A stretch of 64,000 nt of DNA. Source: Clitopilus passeckerianus. Lineage: Eukaryota > Basidiomycota > Agaricomycetes > Agaricales > Entolomataceae. Both the position numbers and the translations under genes were made by a program. Shown here piece after piece: positions 45,163 through 56,733 of this stretch; the first letter of the stretch is position 1; the number at the start of each line of letters is the position of its first letter. The notes beneath the pieces were generated by a model. The model did not search any database. It was not told where the DNA came from and saw only the letters and a list, made by a program, of their open reading frames with translations. The DNA lies in assembly GCA_944990035.1 (NCBI GenBank), contig CALYLX010000101.1:310001-374000 (forward strand), in the 5' to 3' direction.

Positions 45163-47364
45163 ATGCCACCTGCTTCTGCGAATAAACCTCTCCCACCTGT
45201 GGATGACCAGCGTCCTCAATCACCACGCTGCCACAACTTTGGTGATATTCGCAGAAAGCAGCTTGTGAAGACACTGAAGAGGCTCGGTATGTCCAGGTTC
45301 CAGCATGTGCTCAAATGTACTAACTCAAGCTCACTTTTAGGTGATGGCCGCATTCACCTCCTTCTAATAGGTATCGTCTTAGGCATATGGGTGGTATTGT
45401 CCTTCCGAGGACAGCAGTTTGATACTCCAAATCATGCTGAACGGCAAAGTTTCGGTAAGGTTCCTTCTCTCGCCTGCTACTGTAGCCCTTCCTCATTATT
45501 TGCCATGTAGAAGGGTTATCAATTCTTGAAAAGCATGCTGTCGCAGGTGCAACGCATGATTCTGCAGAACGCCTCGATGCACCACGTTGTCACCCCGATA
45601 CCTGCCTCTCCGCATTGGAACAACTCCATGATTGGTCCAAAAAACCCATTTCGAATATCTCGGCACCGATCTTCTGGTTATCGGGAGGGCCGGGAACCGG
45701 AAAGTCTACTATAGCCCAAACCATTGCCGAGCAGTGGGACGAGCAAGGAGAACTTGGTGCAACCCTGTTCTTCTCCCAAACCACCCCTGGGCTTGGCGAG
45801 ACGACGTCTGCTGTTGTCACAATCGCCAGCCAGCTTGCACGTCGCTTCCAGGGATATAGCAGCCATGTTGGCAAAACCATCGAGGCAGACCCAGAAATAT
45901 TCAACAGGTCGCTATTGGATCAGGTTGAGAGCCTCGTTGCTCATCCGCTCGAAGACCTCCCTACGCAACATTCATCCTCTATCGCCCCCAAGATTATTAT
46001 TTTGGATGGAGTCGACGAGCTCGTCAGAGTGGATCATCAGCAAGAGCTTCTGGATGTTCTGGGCCAAACCATCACAGAACGCCAACTCCCGCTCAAATTG
46101 CTGTTAACCAGTCGGGGTCACCCCTGGGTAGAAGAAGCATTTGGTCGTCACCCGTTCAATTCCTCCACCATCCGCCTGCACCTTGATAAGCAAGGAAACA
46201 ACGACAAGGATATCGAGGTGTTCTTGCGTTCGGAGTTTGCGTCGATCAAGAGGTCGTATTCGTGGCTCAACAACACGTTCTGGCCCCCATCACCTGCCAT
46301 ACAGACTCTCTTAGAACGGTCGCAGGGGTCCTTTGCATACCCTACAGTCGTGATGAAGTACCTCAATACTCCCGGTAGCAATCCGAGGCACAGTCTGGAT
46401 GCGATTCTCAAGGTCGATTCTGAGAATCACGAACGCGTTCCGGGTAGCCTAGCCCCTGCATTGGATGGGTTGTACACCTATATTCTTTCCTCCCTACCGC
46501 AGCAGACCCATGATGTCCTCTTGGACGTTCTCGCATTCCGGATAGCGCGAGCTCATCCCGGCCAATCAGGCTCTGAACGAAGTGCAGAAGCTGATTCGGA
46601 TATCGCCCAAAAACCAAACTCAACGTCCTCCAGCCTCGGCCAGCTCAGCAAACTACTCCTCTTCGATGAAGCAGAGCTGGAGTGGTATCTTCAGAGCGTC
46701 AACTCGCTCATTACGAGCTCACCACAAACTCCCAACGGCCCAGGAAGTCGACAAATTCGGCCCACCCACAGGTTCCTCCTCGACTTCCTGACCAATCCTT
46801 CGCGGTCTGGACCATTTTCTCTGACCACTGAAGATGCGCATGCTCGCCTGGCGCGATGCCATCTAAGGCATTTAACCTTGCAGATGTCTGTTGCTGCTGG
46901 ACACGCCCCTATCCTTGACCCCTGGAGTCTGCAGGCGGCCGACGAGGCATTCCAACATCACCTCGCAGAGGCTGCCACTCAGGCCAACCTGAGAGACGAT
47001 ATTTTGGCGGTTGTTCGGAACAAGCAAAAGGCCTACCGGTCGTTCATTGCGAACAATGGGCTGGACCATCTGGGGGTTCAGAGAACCTCAGTTAGGTTGT
47101 TCGACTTGGTGTCGCCGCAGACACGAAAGTCGGTCGTGGTGTATCTTCAGGTATGGGTGCTATGAATTGTCCCTCTTCGTCATTTGATGCTGACTTTCCC
47201 TCATCTAGCGATGCAACCAAGACTTGAATCCGCCGTCATGGTCAAAATTCTTCCGCAGCGTTGGGCTGCGACTGTATCAAATCCTTCTGTATCTCGTCTT
47301 CCAGAAGCAGGTTCTCCCTGAAGGACTCGTTGGAGCCTTTGTAACGCGTATTTTGTTGTTGTAA
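45163..47364 (+). CDS. NACHT-type STAND protein with predicted N-terminal membrane helix
   Basis: Exons 45163-45286, 45341-45454, 45511-47150, 47209-47364; 677 residues in phase. The first 45 residues are Pro/Arg-rich and basic, then comes a hydrophobic helix (46-63, IHLLLIGIVLGIWVVLSF). Walker A is GGPGTGKST near 138-145, with FWLSG just before, as in fungal NACHT ATPases. Walker B is KIIILDGVDEL near 240-250, and LLLTSRG is the sensor-like strand. The winged-helix-like region carries RPTHRFLLDFL. There are no ankyrin, WD or TPR repeats at the end; it closes with a hydrophobic stretch LYQILLYLVFQ. NACHT proteins switch between ADP and ATP states and oligomerise on sensing a ligand; in fungi several control incompatibility. 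A membrane anchor in front of a NACHT is unusual, and exon 2, which codes it, is bounded by two good introns. The family is sure; the anchor is a prediction. Confidence 0.85.
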
Positions 47365-47630
47365 TCATTGCTCTCTCTTTACTCGATGTAACTGGTAGAA
47401 TCGTATTGGACAGCTTGGTATTTATCGCGTATTTATGACTGGAGTACCGTGATACTGTGTTGTACATTTACAGTTATCCCGACCTTCCCTCTGGATGGGA
47501 AGGTCTTGGCTATCCCTTCGACTCAGGCGAACTGGAAGCAAAAGACCACGAAATATATTTATTGAAAGTTCGCGACAGGATAAATTCTGATGCTAAAACG
47601 TAATTGGGCACCATATTATATTCTTCACCA

Positions 47631-48602
47631 CTACTCATCGTAGAAGACAAGAGCACGAAGCTCGATTGACTCCCGGAAGGGTGCACCAGCAGGCGTGCTG
47701 GGATCCTCAAACCCAGTGTGGGGAGTGAATATGGCAACGCTTCCATCCCGGATTGAATCAAAGCTGAGGCAGATAGGAATTAGTCCACAACGTAATACAC
47801 CTTCAGAAATCACCTACCATTTGATCAAAACTGCCTCCTCTGGTTTCACGCCTCTCCAATACCACCACTTCTGCCCTTCACTGAAGTTGATACCCATGGT
47901 CTCACCAGGCTCCCTCAACTCCTTGGGATAAACCAGCGCGACAGGGAACGAGTCCTTCTCCTTATTCACGCTCCTGTAGTCGCACAGTGCCAGAGGCCAA
48001 TCTAATGCTGGGTGGTTGATTGGTCGCCAGAGGTTGATTATCTGGAAACGTTTCTTGAGAAGCTCTGGCGCATCAGAAGCGGGGAGGTGGCGATGGACGC
48101 GGGCAATGGAGGATTTAGTGGTCTGATCGACGTGGGCGTTTGCTACGGGTTGACGTTTCTGAGGCGAGTCGTCTACTTCTCCAGGGCGGCGTCGTCGAAT
48201 GGCTGGAACGGAATGTTATGAATCGAAATAAAAGGGTGTAAAGATCCAGGACTTACTATGGTCGAAGATAACGACCCTACTTGCTCCAGTAACGTCCTTC
48301 AGCAGATCAATACTCTCCTGGTAGTATTCCGTCTCTATCTCCTTGTCGTCCGTGAACTTCGTGTGCTTGGCTGGGCGGTTCAACAGCTGGAATCCAGTTG
48401 TGTCCAAGGTTGGCTCTTCCTCTGCAAAGCGAGCATTCGAGATGGTTACTTGATGCTTAGCTGTGGTTGAGTTCCGTTCTCTTTCCCCAGTCGTAGGGTT
48501 GGCGTTGACATAGATATAGGCCGCTTCACCGTTTGGTGGAGGCTCAGAGAAGACCAGAACGGCGGTAGTGGATCGAGGCTCCTCAGGAGGTACAGCAACC
48601 AT
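47631..48602 (-). CDS. CmcJ/NvfI-like oxidoreductase, paralogue A
   Basis: Exons on the minus strand: 48602-48257, 48202-47818, 47763-47631; 287 residues. Landmarks of the family appear in order: YVNANPTTGERERN, GFQLLNRPAKHTKFTDD, GASRVVIFDHTIRRR, AHVDQTTKSSIARVHRHL, INLWRPINHPALDWPLALCD, GFEDPSTP and RESIELRALVFYDE. The His-x-Asp pair in HVDQT and a distal His and Arg (TPHTGF, RALVFY) are consistent with iron and 2-oxoglutarate binding, as shown for relatives such as AsqJ-type and NvfI enzymes in secondary metabolism. The substrate is unknown. Both 54-base introns fall at the same places as in paralogue B. The open frame extends to 48641 only through a non-ATG codon, so 48602 is preferred. 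Confidence 0.87.
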
Positions 48603-48659
48603 GATTTCAGATTGGACAAGTTCGTGGGATTTACTGTCCAACTCCAGTGCTATGACAGT

Positions 48660-48666
48660 TTATATA
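48660..48666 (-). promoter_or_regulatory. TATA box of CmcJ/NvfI-like gene A
   Basis: On the minus strand TATATAA lies about 60 bases before the ATG at 48602, a plausible core promoter position. No like box was seen at the same spacing for paralogue B. Confidence 0.45.
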
Positions 48667-49000
48667 GAGTAGGTCATTTGAATGGCGCCATGTTGTACTA
48701 GCTCCTTATGTTCTTCAAAGAAGGCATATGTATAACAAAGACGATGGTGCAATGGTGGTGGCTTCATAAGCCTCAGTAGTGATTGGTAAGACCATGATCA
48801 CGATGGGCCTCGCTTGCTGAGGAACCTAACCTGGGTACAGTACTAAGTACCATCTAACGGGGGCAATCGTGCATGTGGAAGCGACAGGTGAATTAGACAA
48901 TCAATGTTATCTCATGATGCATAGTGCAAGATACAGAGTTTCGGGCTATACAAGTAATACTACAAGAGCATATCCTTGAACAAAAAACGGAAGTACTTCT

Positions 49001-49955
49001 TTAGTCGTAGAAGACAAGAGCACGAAGCTCAATAGACTCCCTCAAGGGTGCGCCTGGGGGCGTGTTGGGGTCCTCGAATCCTGTGTGAGGTGTGAACAAA
49101 GAAACACTTCCATCCTGGAGCGAATCAAAGCTGAAATTTCGGTGTCAGCACTGGCAAATCAGCAGATAGACAGGTTTCCACCCACCATTTAATGAGCACG
49201 AACTCCTCTGGGGTCATACCATGGAAATACTTGAACTTGAGGTTGGGATTGTGCCGGATCCCCATCGTCTCGCCCTCTCGGTCAGGATAAATCAGGGCGA
49301 CAGGGAAGGTATCTTTCTCCACGTCCACGCTCTTGAAATCACACAGAGCCAGGGGCCAATCGAGTGCAGGATGGCTGATAGGGCGCCAGAGGTTGATGAG
49401 TTGGAACCGTTTCTTGAGAAGCTCAGGTGCATCAGAGGCGGGAAGGTGCCTGTGCACGCGAGCAATGGAGGATTTAGTTGTTTGGTCGACGTGGGCTAGT
49501 GGGACAGGCTGGCGCTTCTGAGGAGAGTCGTCAATCTCTCCGGGCCTACGACGACGAATGGCTGTCGATAGAGTCAGCCTCTGTAGAATGTACAAGGTCG
49601 TGGTGAAATACGGCTCACTGTGGTCGAAAATAACAACACGGCTCGCGCCTGTAATCTCCTTGATGTACTCAATGCTCTCCGGGTAGTACTCATTCTCAAT
49701 TTCCTTGTCATCGGTAAAAGCGGTACACTTGCTCGGCTTGTGGAACAGCTCGAATCCGTTCACGTCCAGCTTCCCTCCACCAGTTTCACGGGCGTTCTCG
49801 ATCGTAGCTGGGTGATCGTCGACTGCTACGTTCGTAACTCGTTCCCCAGTCACGGAATTGGCGTTGATTTCGTGGTATGCCCGAGCGCCATCGGAGGGAG
49901 GCACCGAGAAGCGGATGGTCGCATTAGTATACTTCGGTGCTGGTTCGATGGCCAT
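49001..49955 (-). CDS. CmcJ/NvfI-like oxidoreductase, paralogue B
   Basis: Exons on the minus strand: 49955-49619, 49561-49186, 49130-49001; 280 residues. It matches paralogue A closely in the middle exon (RRRRPGEIDDSPQKRQPV, AHVDQTTKSSIARVHRHLP, SDAPELLKKRFQLINLWRP) and less so in the first. The His-x-Asp pair and the C-terminal TPHTGFEDP and RALVFYD are kept. Exon borders are the same, with introns of 57 and 55 bases. The two genes stand head to tail on the same strand with about 400 bases between, so this is a simple tandem duplication. They are not next to a polyketide or peptide synthase in this window, so any pathway role is open. Confidence 0.88.
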
Positions 49956-52626
49956 TTCAGATATAGAGACTAAGATAGATCACAAGAGATAGTCGAGTAA
50001 TTGAGACAATGAGACCCAGCCAGAGAACGTGATAGCTTTCATACCAATTTAACACAGAGTTGATAGTTAGCATGCAACGATGGACCCGGGACCGTGAATG
50101 GGAGAGTCGAATCATGTTCGTAGCTTTATCATCTAACTCGAGGGTTGCGTGCTCAGCTTACAAATGGATCTCATGCCCAGCCATCCTTTTCAATGGCATT
50201 CATGTCATTTGGCGGCTTTCAATATCCGTAGCAAACTAGTGGATTGCTGTCAGTGGTGCCGCTCGAGTTACGTGTCTATTTTGAGAGCAAAGCTCGCAAT
50301 AATTTACAGCGAACGAGTTCCGGTGAGATCATAGTGGTCGGGATGAAGTTTCTCCGAAAAATAAGTGGCTTGACACATGCTGTGCTGCAGCAGCTCTGGG
50401 CCAAAACAGTCATAGTCTTCCGAATGTATTGGAAAGGCCCAGGCATGGATTCGACTTGGAATCTAAGTTGAATCACTCTATGCCCCTCGATCACTTGAAA
50501 TAACGAACATGAAATCCGCATTGGCCGACAGGGAAAGCGCATACTGCAACTTGAATGAACCTAGTATTTTGTGATCGTTTTCCTGAGCTCCTAACCAATC
50601 GAAATCCCAATAATCAACGACTTCCATAATCTCGTTCTGAGTCTCGTCGCGAGTCTAAAGAACCTTTCTTGCCCTGGGCGGGGTTCTGTGGCTCTGTTTC
50701 CGATAGCATGCGACTAGCAATCTGAAAAGCCTCCCGCTGGCATGGTTGTAGAACTTCGTCCATCCTCGAGATTAAAGCTTTCTGGGGCTCAATCATTCAC
50801 TTCTTTGAGCTTGCTTGGAGAAGGGGGACGAAAGACAGGAACTGGGAATATGACCCCGTCAAGCCACTCTGAGGATGGCTTTCCAACAGAACTCCTCAAA
50901 GGTCAGGCGAAGTGCTCCTGCCTGCCAGGGAATGCTAACATACTGCAGAAGAACTGGCCCTTGCGTTAGCTACCCATCGAGGATGCCTTGTGGACTTGTC
51001 AGGTGAATCCTCACCATCTTTGGTGCACGTCACTCTGTGGGATCAATCAGAGCCATGATCCCTACGTTTTCGACAGTTCATTCGTGATTTTGAAACGCAT
51101 TCGCAGTCACCTCAGTCGATCCTATTGAAAATAAGCCCGATTCTGACTCGCACCCCAAAGCCGGAGATTTCTGGTCCAAATTTGGGCAAATGAGCTTCAG
51201 AGGGTATATCTATGAAGCCATCCCTCGTGACAGCCCTTGCTCATACAGAGGCGTCCCTTTCTGAACTAACGATGTACCATACCACGTTGGTCACGATTCC
51301 CTAGAAGAGAGATGGCCGGTACCGTCGGTCTTGGCGCGGGTGGGCGGTTCGATTAGATCTAAGGGGTGGACAATGCAGTGGGGCGCATTCGCGAGCGGGA
51401 CTATTCAGCCTACGGCCCAACAGGGCAGCAGAAGAGCCCGTCGTCTTCATTCTGATCCTACGGCAGAAGCGTTAATTCTATTGAGGGGGGCGGCAACCGT
51501 ACGGTAGGGACCGTAGGGTCGAGGGGATTTACGTTCATGGTCGGAAACCACTGGCAGCCCTAGCACCACATGCCCGAGCATCGGAAGGAACAATCATGGT
51601 ACATCTCAGCATGGCACCATCCGGTTTCCACTGCGAGCACCATTGACTAACCCGTGAAAGAAAACGACAGTCACCTGTACCAGATGTCGTCGACATGAGA
51701 GGATAGTTCTGAACAACGTCTGTTCATCTTCAAGATCATCAGCCTACGCTGTCAGAAGATAGATTCTGATTCGAGGAGACCCAGGAGAGCTGTGAGCTCG
51801 TTATCAGTGAGATAGTTTCTGTTCCTGTGCCGGTACTTCGTTTGTTCCCGCAGAAGTCACCTGTGAGTAAATGTTGAGTTCAATCCCACAGGCTGGTGGC
51901 AAATTGCAGGAGGTGCGGGAAGTTTTGAGCGACCCTTATCTATCCGGGAAGCTCACCCGACATTCCGAAAATATCACTGGGGAAGATTTGTTAGTACGAA
52001 AATTTCTCCTGCTGATTTGATTGTAATGAAAGTTAATCGAAGCTCGGTCTGGTGCTGCGAACCAGGTGGTTCGACCGATTCCTCTGTCAAATAGGTAAAC
52101 TGACGTTGGATTAGCTAGATTATCCGACGCCTGTGTGTGGAATAGTATCAGTCTCAAGGAGAGCAATCTGTGTTTCCGTCTTTCTAAGAGTTCTAGAAGT
52201 CCCTGAAAGCTTGTGCGAGCAACACAGCGCTGGCATCAGGAAGACTACCTTTCCTTTGTAACAGACCATTCATGGATACCTTGCTTCGGTAACAAATATA
52301 GGTTAACAAAACGGGGAGATGGCATTGATAGAGGGCCACATCAAGGTTAACTTGGATGTGGATGTTCCATTCCAGGTGCATGGCATATTGGACAGAGGAG
52401 CAAAGTGAACGCACTGAACCGCCATGTTGCGCCTTTGCCAACTTCCGAATCCCGACGAAGGTTTCCGATAACGCGTAGCACGTGACTGCTTTTCGTGTTT
52501 AACAGCGTGTACGCGCTTGACCGCGTTGAGCTCAACGACTTCGACAGCGACACCAACGACACAGGACCCGGGAAGAAGAGCTTGAAACGTTCTATACGAT
52601 AACAAGCTATCAGCACCTACAGCCTA
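49956..52626. other. Long stretch without a recognisable gene, upstream of DNA2
   Basis: About 2.7 kb. Frames are short on both strands and none shows a known domain. A GC-rich patch near 51480-51530 has internal repeats of GTAGGGACCGTAGGG type. The last part holds the DNA2 promoter; no TATA box is evident. Confidence 0.5.
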
Positions 52627-55600
52627 ATGTCTTTGAAGGCGTCTACAAAGCAAGATGAGGCAGCTTTCATGGCTGACCTCTTGTCTGGCCTGGACGAGTC
52701 GTTCTGGAACGCGGTCCCAACACCGGACCCTTCGCCGCAGAAGCAGAAGCTTGTATTTAACACACCTGTGAAATCAGCTTTGTCGCCACTGCGCTTGTGT
52801 ACGCGTACGCCCAAGACTGAAAAAGAAAACTTGGATATAACGGGCCTTTTGGACGGGGCAGAAAATTGGGACTGGGACGACATGCTTTCTGATCAAGGTT
52901 CTCCTAGGAAGTCTCCAGTAAAGAAGGTCAAGGTAAGAGCATGGTACAAATACTAAACGTCGAGCTTACGGTCTGCCGTAGGCTGAGAAGACACCAGTTG
53001 CGCCGACCTATACGCCAGATACATGTACACGATGCATTGTTAAAGCTATAGGTTCTTTGCCGAACGAGAAGGTGAGATCTTACCGGGAATCCCCAAAGAG
53101 ATAATCTCACCTTGTTCCAGCGTCTTACAGTTCAAGTCGCTCGTAGTGACGAGCATGTCATAGTCGTTTTGAGGGATGACTGGCTGGCCTCGGATGTTCG
53201 AATCGGAGATACCGTGAACATTATCGGAAACTTTACATTGGCGACACCCTCCACCTCCTCACTGACCCGGACCATAGACATCACGGCAAAATCCAACCTA
53301 CTCATCCTTCACCCCGACCTCCTACTCACAGCGACTGCACTTTCAAACGCGCCGCTATGCCGGCGCAAACCCCTGCTCTCCAATCTCGTACGGTCCTCCA
53401 GTGACACCACCCCGGCTCTGGTTTGGGGCCACCTGCTCCATGAGGTCATGCAGGCCTGTCTTCTGGAGCGTAAATGGCATGCAGAATGGGTCGAGAAGAA
53501 GATTGATGAAGTTCTCGTGAAGGGCCTCCATTGGCTAGTTCGCATTAATGTGACCATTCCCGAGGCCAGACACGAACTCAGCGAGCGGGCGAAAGGTCTG
53601 CTGGCATTTGCAGACAAATATCTCGCAGACACCCCCAAGGTAGGATCTAAAGAGTTTCGGAAGATGATCGACCCATACTCACAATTTCTCACGCTTCAGG
53701 CTCATGCATACCTATCCAACACACGTTCGACAAGAAACCAGAATAACTCCCTTCTTGCCATCCCCGAGCTGCTGGATGTTGAAGAAGATATCTGGTCTCC
53801 CACTTACGGCCTCAAGGGAAAGCTAGATGTCACAGTGGAGGCGGTCATCTTTGACCCAGATCCCAAATTTCCGACTCGCAATGTCCTCTCGCGAGGACCC
53901 AAACCGTTCGAAATCAAGACTGGCCGTGCAATGGCGGCCATGGATCATAGGGCTCAAACGATGCTGTACACGCTTCTTGCAGCCGAACGCTACCAGACGG
54001 AGGTTGAAGATGGTCTCCTTTACTATACTCAGAGCGAAGAGGTGGTTCGAGTTCCACGTGGTCGCAATGAGCTACGCGGGCTGATGATAGCACGGAACGA
54101 AATGGCCTGCTATATGATGAGGCGATATGAATACTCCAACATTCGGTTGAAAGATACCTCGGAGCCTGCCGCTGCGGAACCTTTCTTGCCCCCCACAATC
54201 GATGATGAAAGGGCTTGCAAACGTTGCTATGCTCTCGATACATGCATGCTGTACCGTAAGGTAAGTGAAGAAGATATTTTTCTCTCACCCGTCATTGACC
54301 GTTTTGCCAGGCTGTTGACGGCGTGGTGGACACATCTTCTTCCATCGCCGACATCTACGAACTGAAGATGGCACATCTCACACCCAGCCAATCGGACTTC
54401 TTCAAGAGGTGGGAATCCCTCATCTCTTTGGAAGAACAGGATCTCGTGCGGTTCAAAAAGGAGTTGTGGACAATGGGAGCAAATGAACGTGAGGCCAAGG
54501 GCCGATGTTTCGCATCCATGATACTGGATACTTCATTTCGCCCTTCACCGACGCATACCGCGCAAAACAAGATCCACAGCTTCACATATCGATTTCGACG
54601 GGCCTCGTCCCAAACCGGTATCCCCGTGAATTCCCTCTTGAATGGGCATATCAATTCAGGGGATGCAATCACTATTTCGGTTGAGCCAAACCTCCTTGCT
54701 CTGGCGCGTGGCTTCGTCGTGGATCTCACGCCTACCGATGTTATTGTTGGGGTCGATCACAAGGTTGACTTGGAGGCCATTCGCAGACGAGTCATCAAGC
54801 AAGGACCCACTCAGCCGCCTCATTCCCAAGTCATCTTTCGGCTTGATAAAGATGAACTTTTTGGTGGCATGGGTAGGATCCGTGACAATCTCGCACAGCT
54901 GTTCTATGCAAGTGGCGACACACGCCGTCTCGAACTTGTCGTGGACTTGAGACCGCCACGTTTCGTGGAAGCCCCCGAACCAACCACCCCTGTCCACTCC
55001 GCAGAACTCGCCCGACTGAATGTGAACCAAAGACAGGCAATCACTAAAGCCCTCGCTGCGCAAGACTATACACTCATTCTGGGGATGCCTGGGACTGGGA
55101 AGACGACAGTAATCGCTGCAATCATCAAGATACTTGTCGCAATGGGGAAGACGGTTCTGTTGACATCCTATACCCATTCTGCCGTTGATACTATTCTTGC
55201 GAAACTGACTCATGTGGAGTTTGGAATCCTCCGACTTGGGAACATCGACAAGGTCCGTACTGAATGCGCTGGAGTTCGTTCCTCATGCTGATCCCACAAT
55301 AGATTCACCCAGATGTCCACAAATTCACAATCCGGGCGTCTGAGCAAGCGACGACGCTGGAACAACTCGAGCATCAGCTGATGGATCCTCCTGTTGTGGC
55401 CACGACGTGCCTTTCTGTTGATCAGTATGTTACATATCTTTAGTCCCCGGTGGGGAAATCTGAATCCATCATCCTAGCGCACTATTCGAGCGACGCAAGT
55501 TTGATTACTGCATTGTTGACGAAGCCTCACAAATTACATTACCAACATGTCTCGGTCCCCTTCGCTTTGCCGATACCTTTGTGCTAGTTGGAGATCATTT

Positions 55601-56733
55601 CCAGCTTCCGCCATTGGTAAGTCGTATATGGTCATCGCCGGCTTTAACTACCTGCTAACTGCGTTGACATTTCAGGTTCGCCATCCGGCGGCTCGCAAAG
55701 GTGGATTGGATGTATCCCTCTTCCGCCGTTTATCAGACGCGCACCCCCAAGCTGTGGTTGACCTCGCGTATCAGTACCGGATGAACGCCGACATTATGAC
55801 ACTCTCTAACGCACTCATCTATGGTAACCGCCTTCGCTGTGGTACGGAAGAGGTTGCCCAGCGGACTCTGCGACTTCCTGACCCAAGCTATCTCAACGCA
55901 ATCCATGAGGGTGCAACGTGTTCGCCAGATCAGTGTTGGATCAAATCAATTCTGTCTGAAAGGTAAGATTGTTTGCCGTATTTCTTTTACTCGGATACCA
56001 AGCTAATCTGACACATGACGACAGCTGCCGCGCTGTTTTCATAGACACCGACGCACTTCCAGCACACGATTCTCGCGTTGGTGATCTCGTTCAGAACGAG
56101 ACAGAAGCACAACTGGCCTATCAACTTGTCAATTCGTTGCTGAACTGTGGCGTCCGTCAAGACCAAGTCGGCATCATCTCCCTGTACAAACAACAGGTCA
56201 AACTACTATCGCATCTCCTTCAGGATCGCAAAGGGATTGAGATTCTGACCGCGGATCGTAGTCAAGGACGGGACAAGGACTGCATAATCATCTCCATGGT
56301 TCGGTCTAACGAAGCGGGGCACGTACGTCACTTCCCTATCACTATACTCATCAAACCCTCTAATCAATTTCCGCTATAGACGGGCGATCTTGTTAAGGAT
56401 TGGCGTAGGATGAACGTCTCCTTCACTCGTGCACGCTCCAAGCTCGTCCTGATTGGCTCAAGGAAGACGCTTCAAGAAGCACCCGTGTTGTCGGAGTTTT
56501 TCCGCCTTATGGACGAGCGCGGCTGGGTCCTGCCGCTCCCGACACGGGCTCACATGCTTCACCCGCATATCATAAGGCCACCCTCAACGCCCAGCAAACG
56601 CCCTTCTGCATCGCTCAACAGCGATGATCATGAGTCAGAGAGGGCTGTCAAAAAAGCGAAGGGTCTTAGTCCACCCATGGCTATGATCAACAGGCGGCCA
56701 GTTCTGAAGGACCTCGTCACCGGAAACCTGTAA
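52627..56733 (+). CDS. DNA2: DNA replication ATP-dependent helicase/nuclease DNA2
   Basis: Exons 52627-52932, 52982-53071, 53121-54260, 54311-55252, 55303-55424, 55478-55616, 55676-55962, 56025-56322, 56380-56733; 1225 residues in phase. After an unstructured N-terminal part with a possible short motif region ([12 protein letters not shown]) comes the RecB-like nuclease: [21 protein letters not shown] and FEIKTGR (about 394). An Fe-S cluster is suggested by NAPLCRRKP (near 212) and [10 protein letters not shown] (near 500). The superfamily 1B helicase follows: LNVNQRQAI, Walker [10 protein letters not shown] (near 770), [36 protein letters not shown] and [18 protein letters not shown]2 trims long Okazaki flaps with FEN1 and resects double-strand breaks with Sgs1/BLM, in nucleus and sometimes mitochondria. 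Length is normal. It is a lone conserved housekeeping gene in an otherwise accessory region, useful as a synteny anchor. Confidence 0.96.

Noticed and set aside
51480..51530. Possible repeat or operator with GTAGGGACCGTAGGG
   Set aside because: Only about two short, imperfect units in a GC-rich patch, with no nearby gene start to regulate. Too weak to list as a site.
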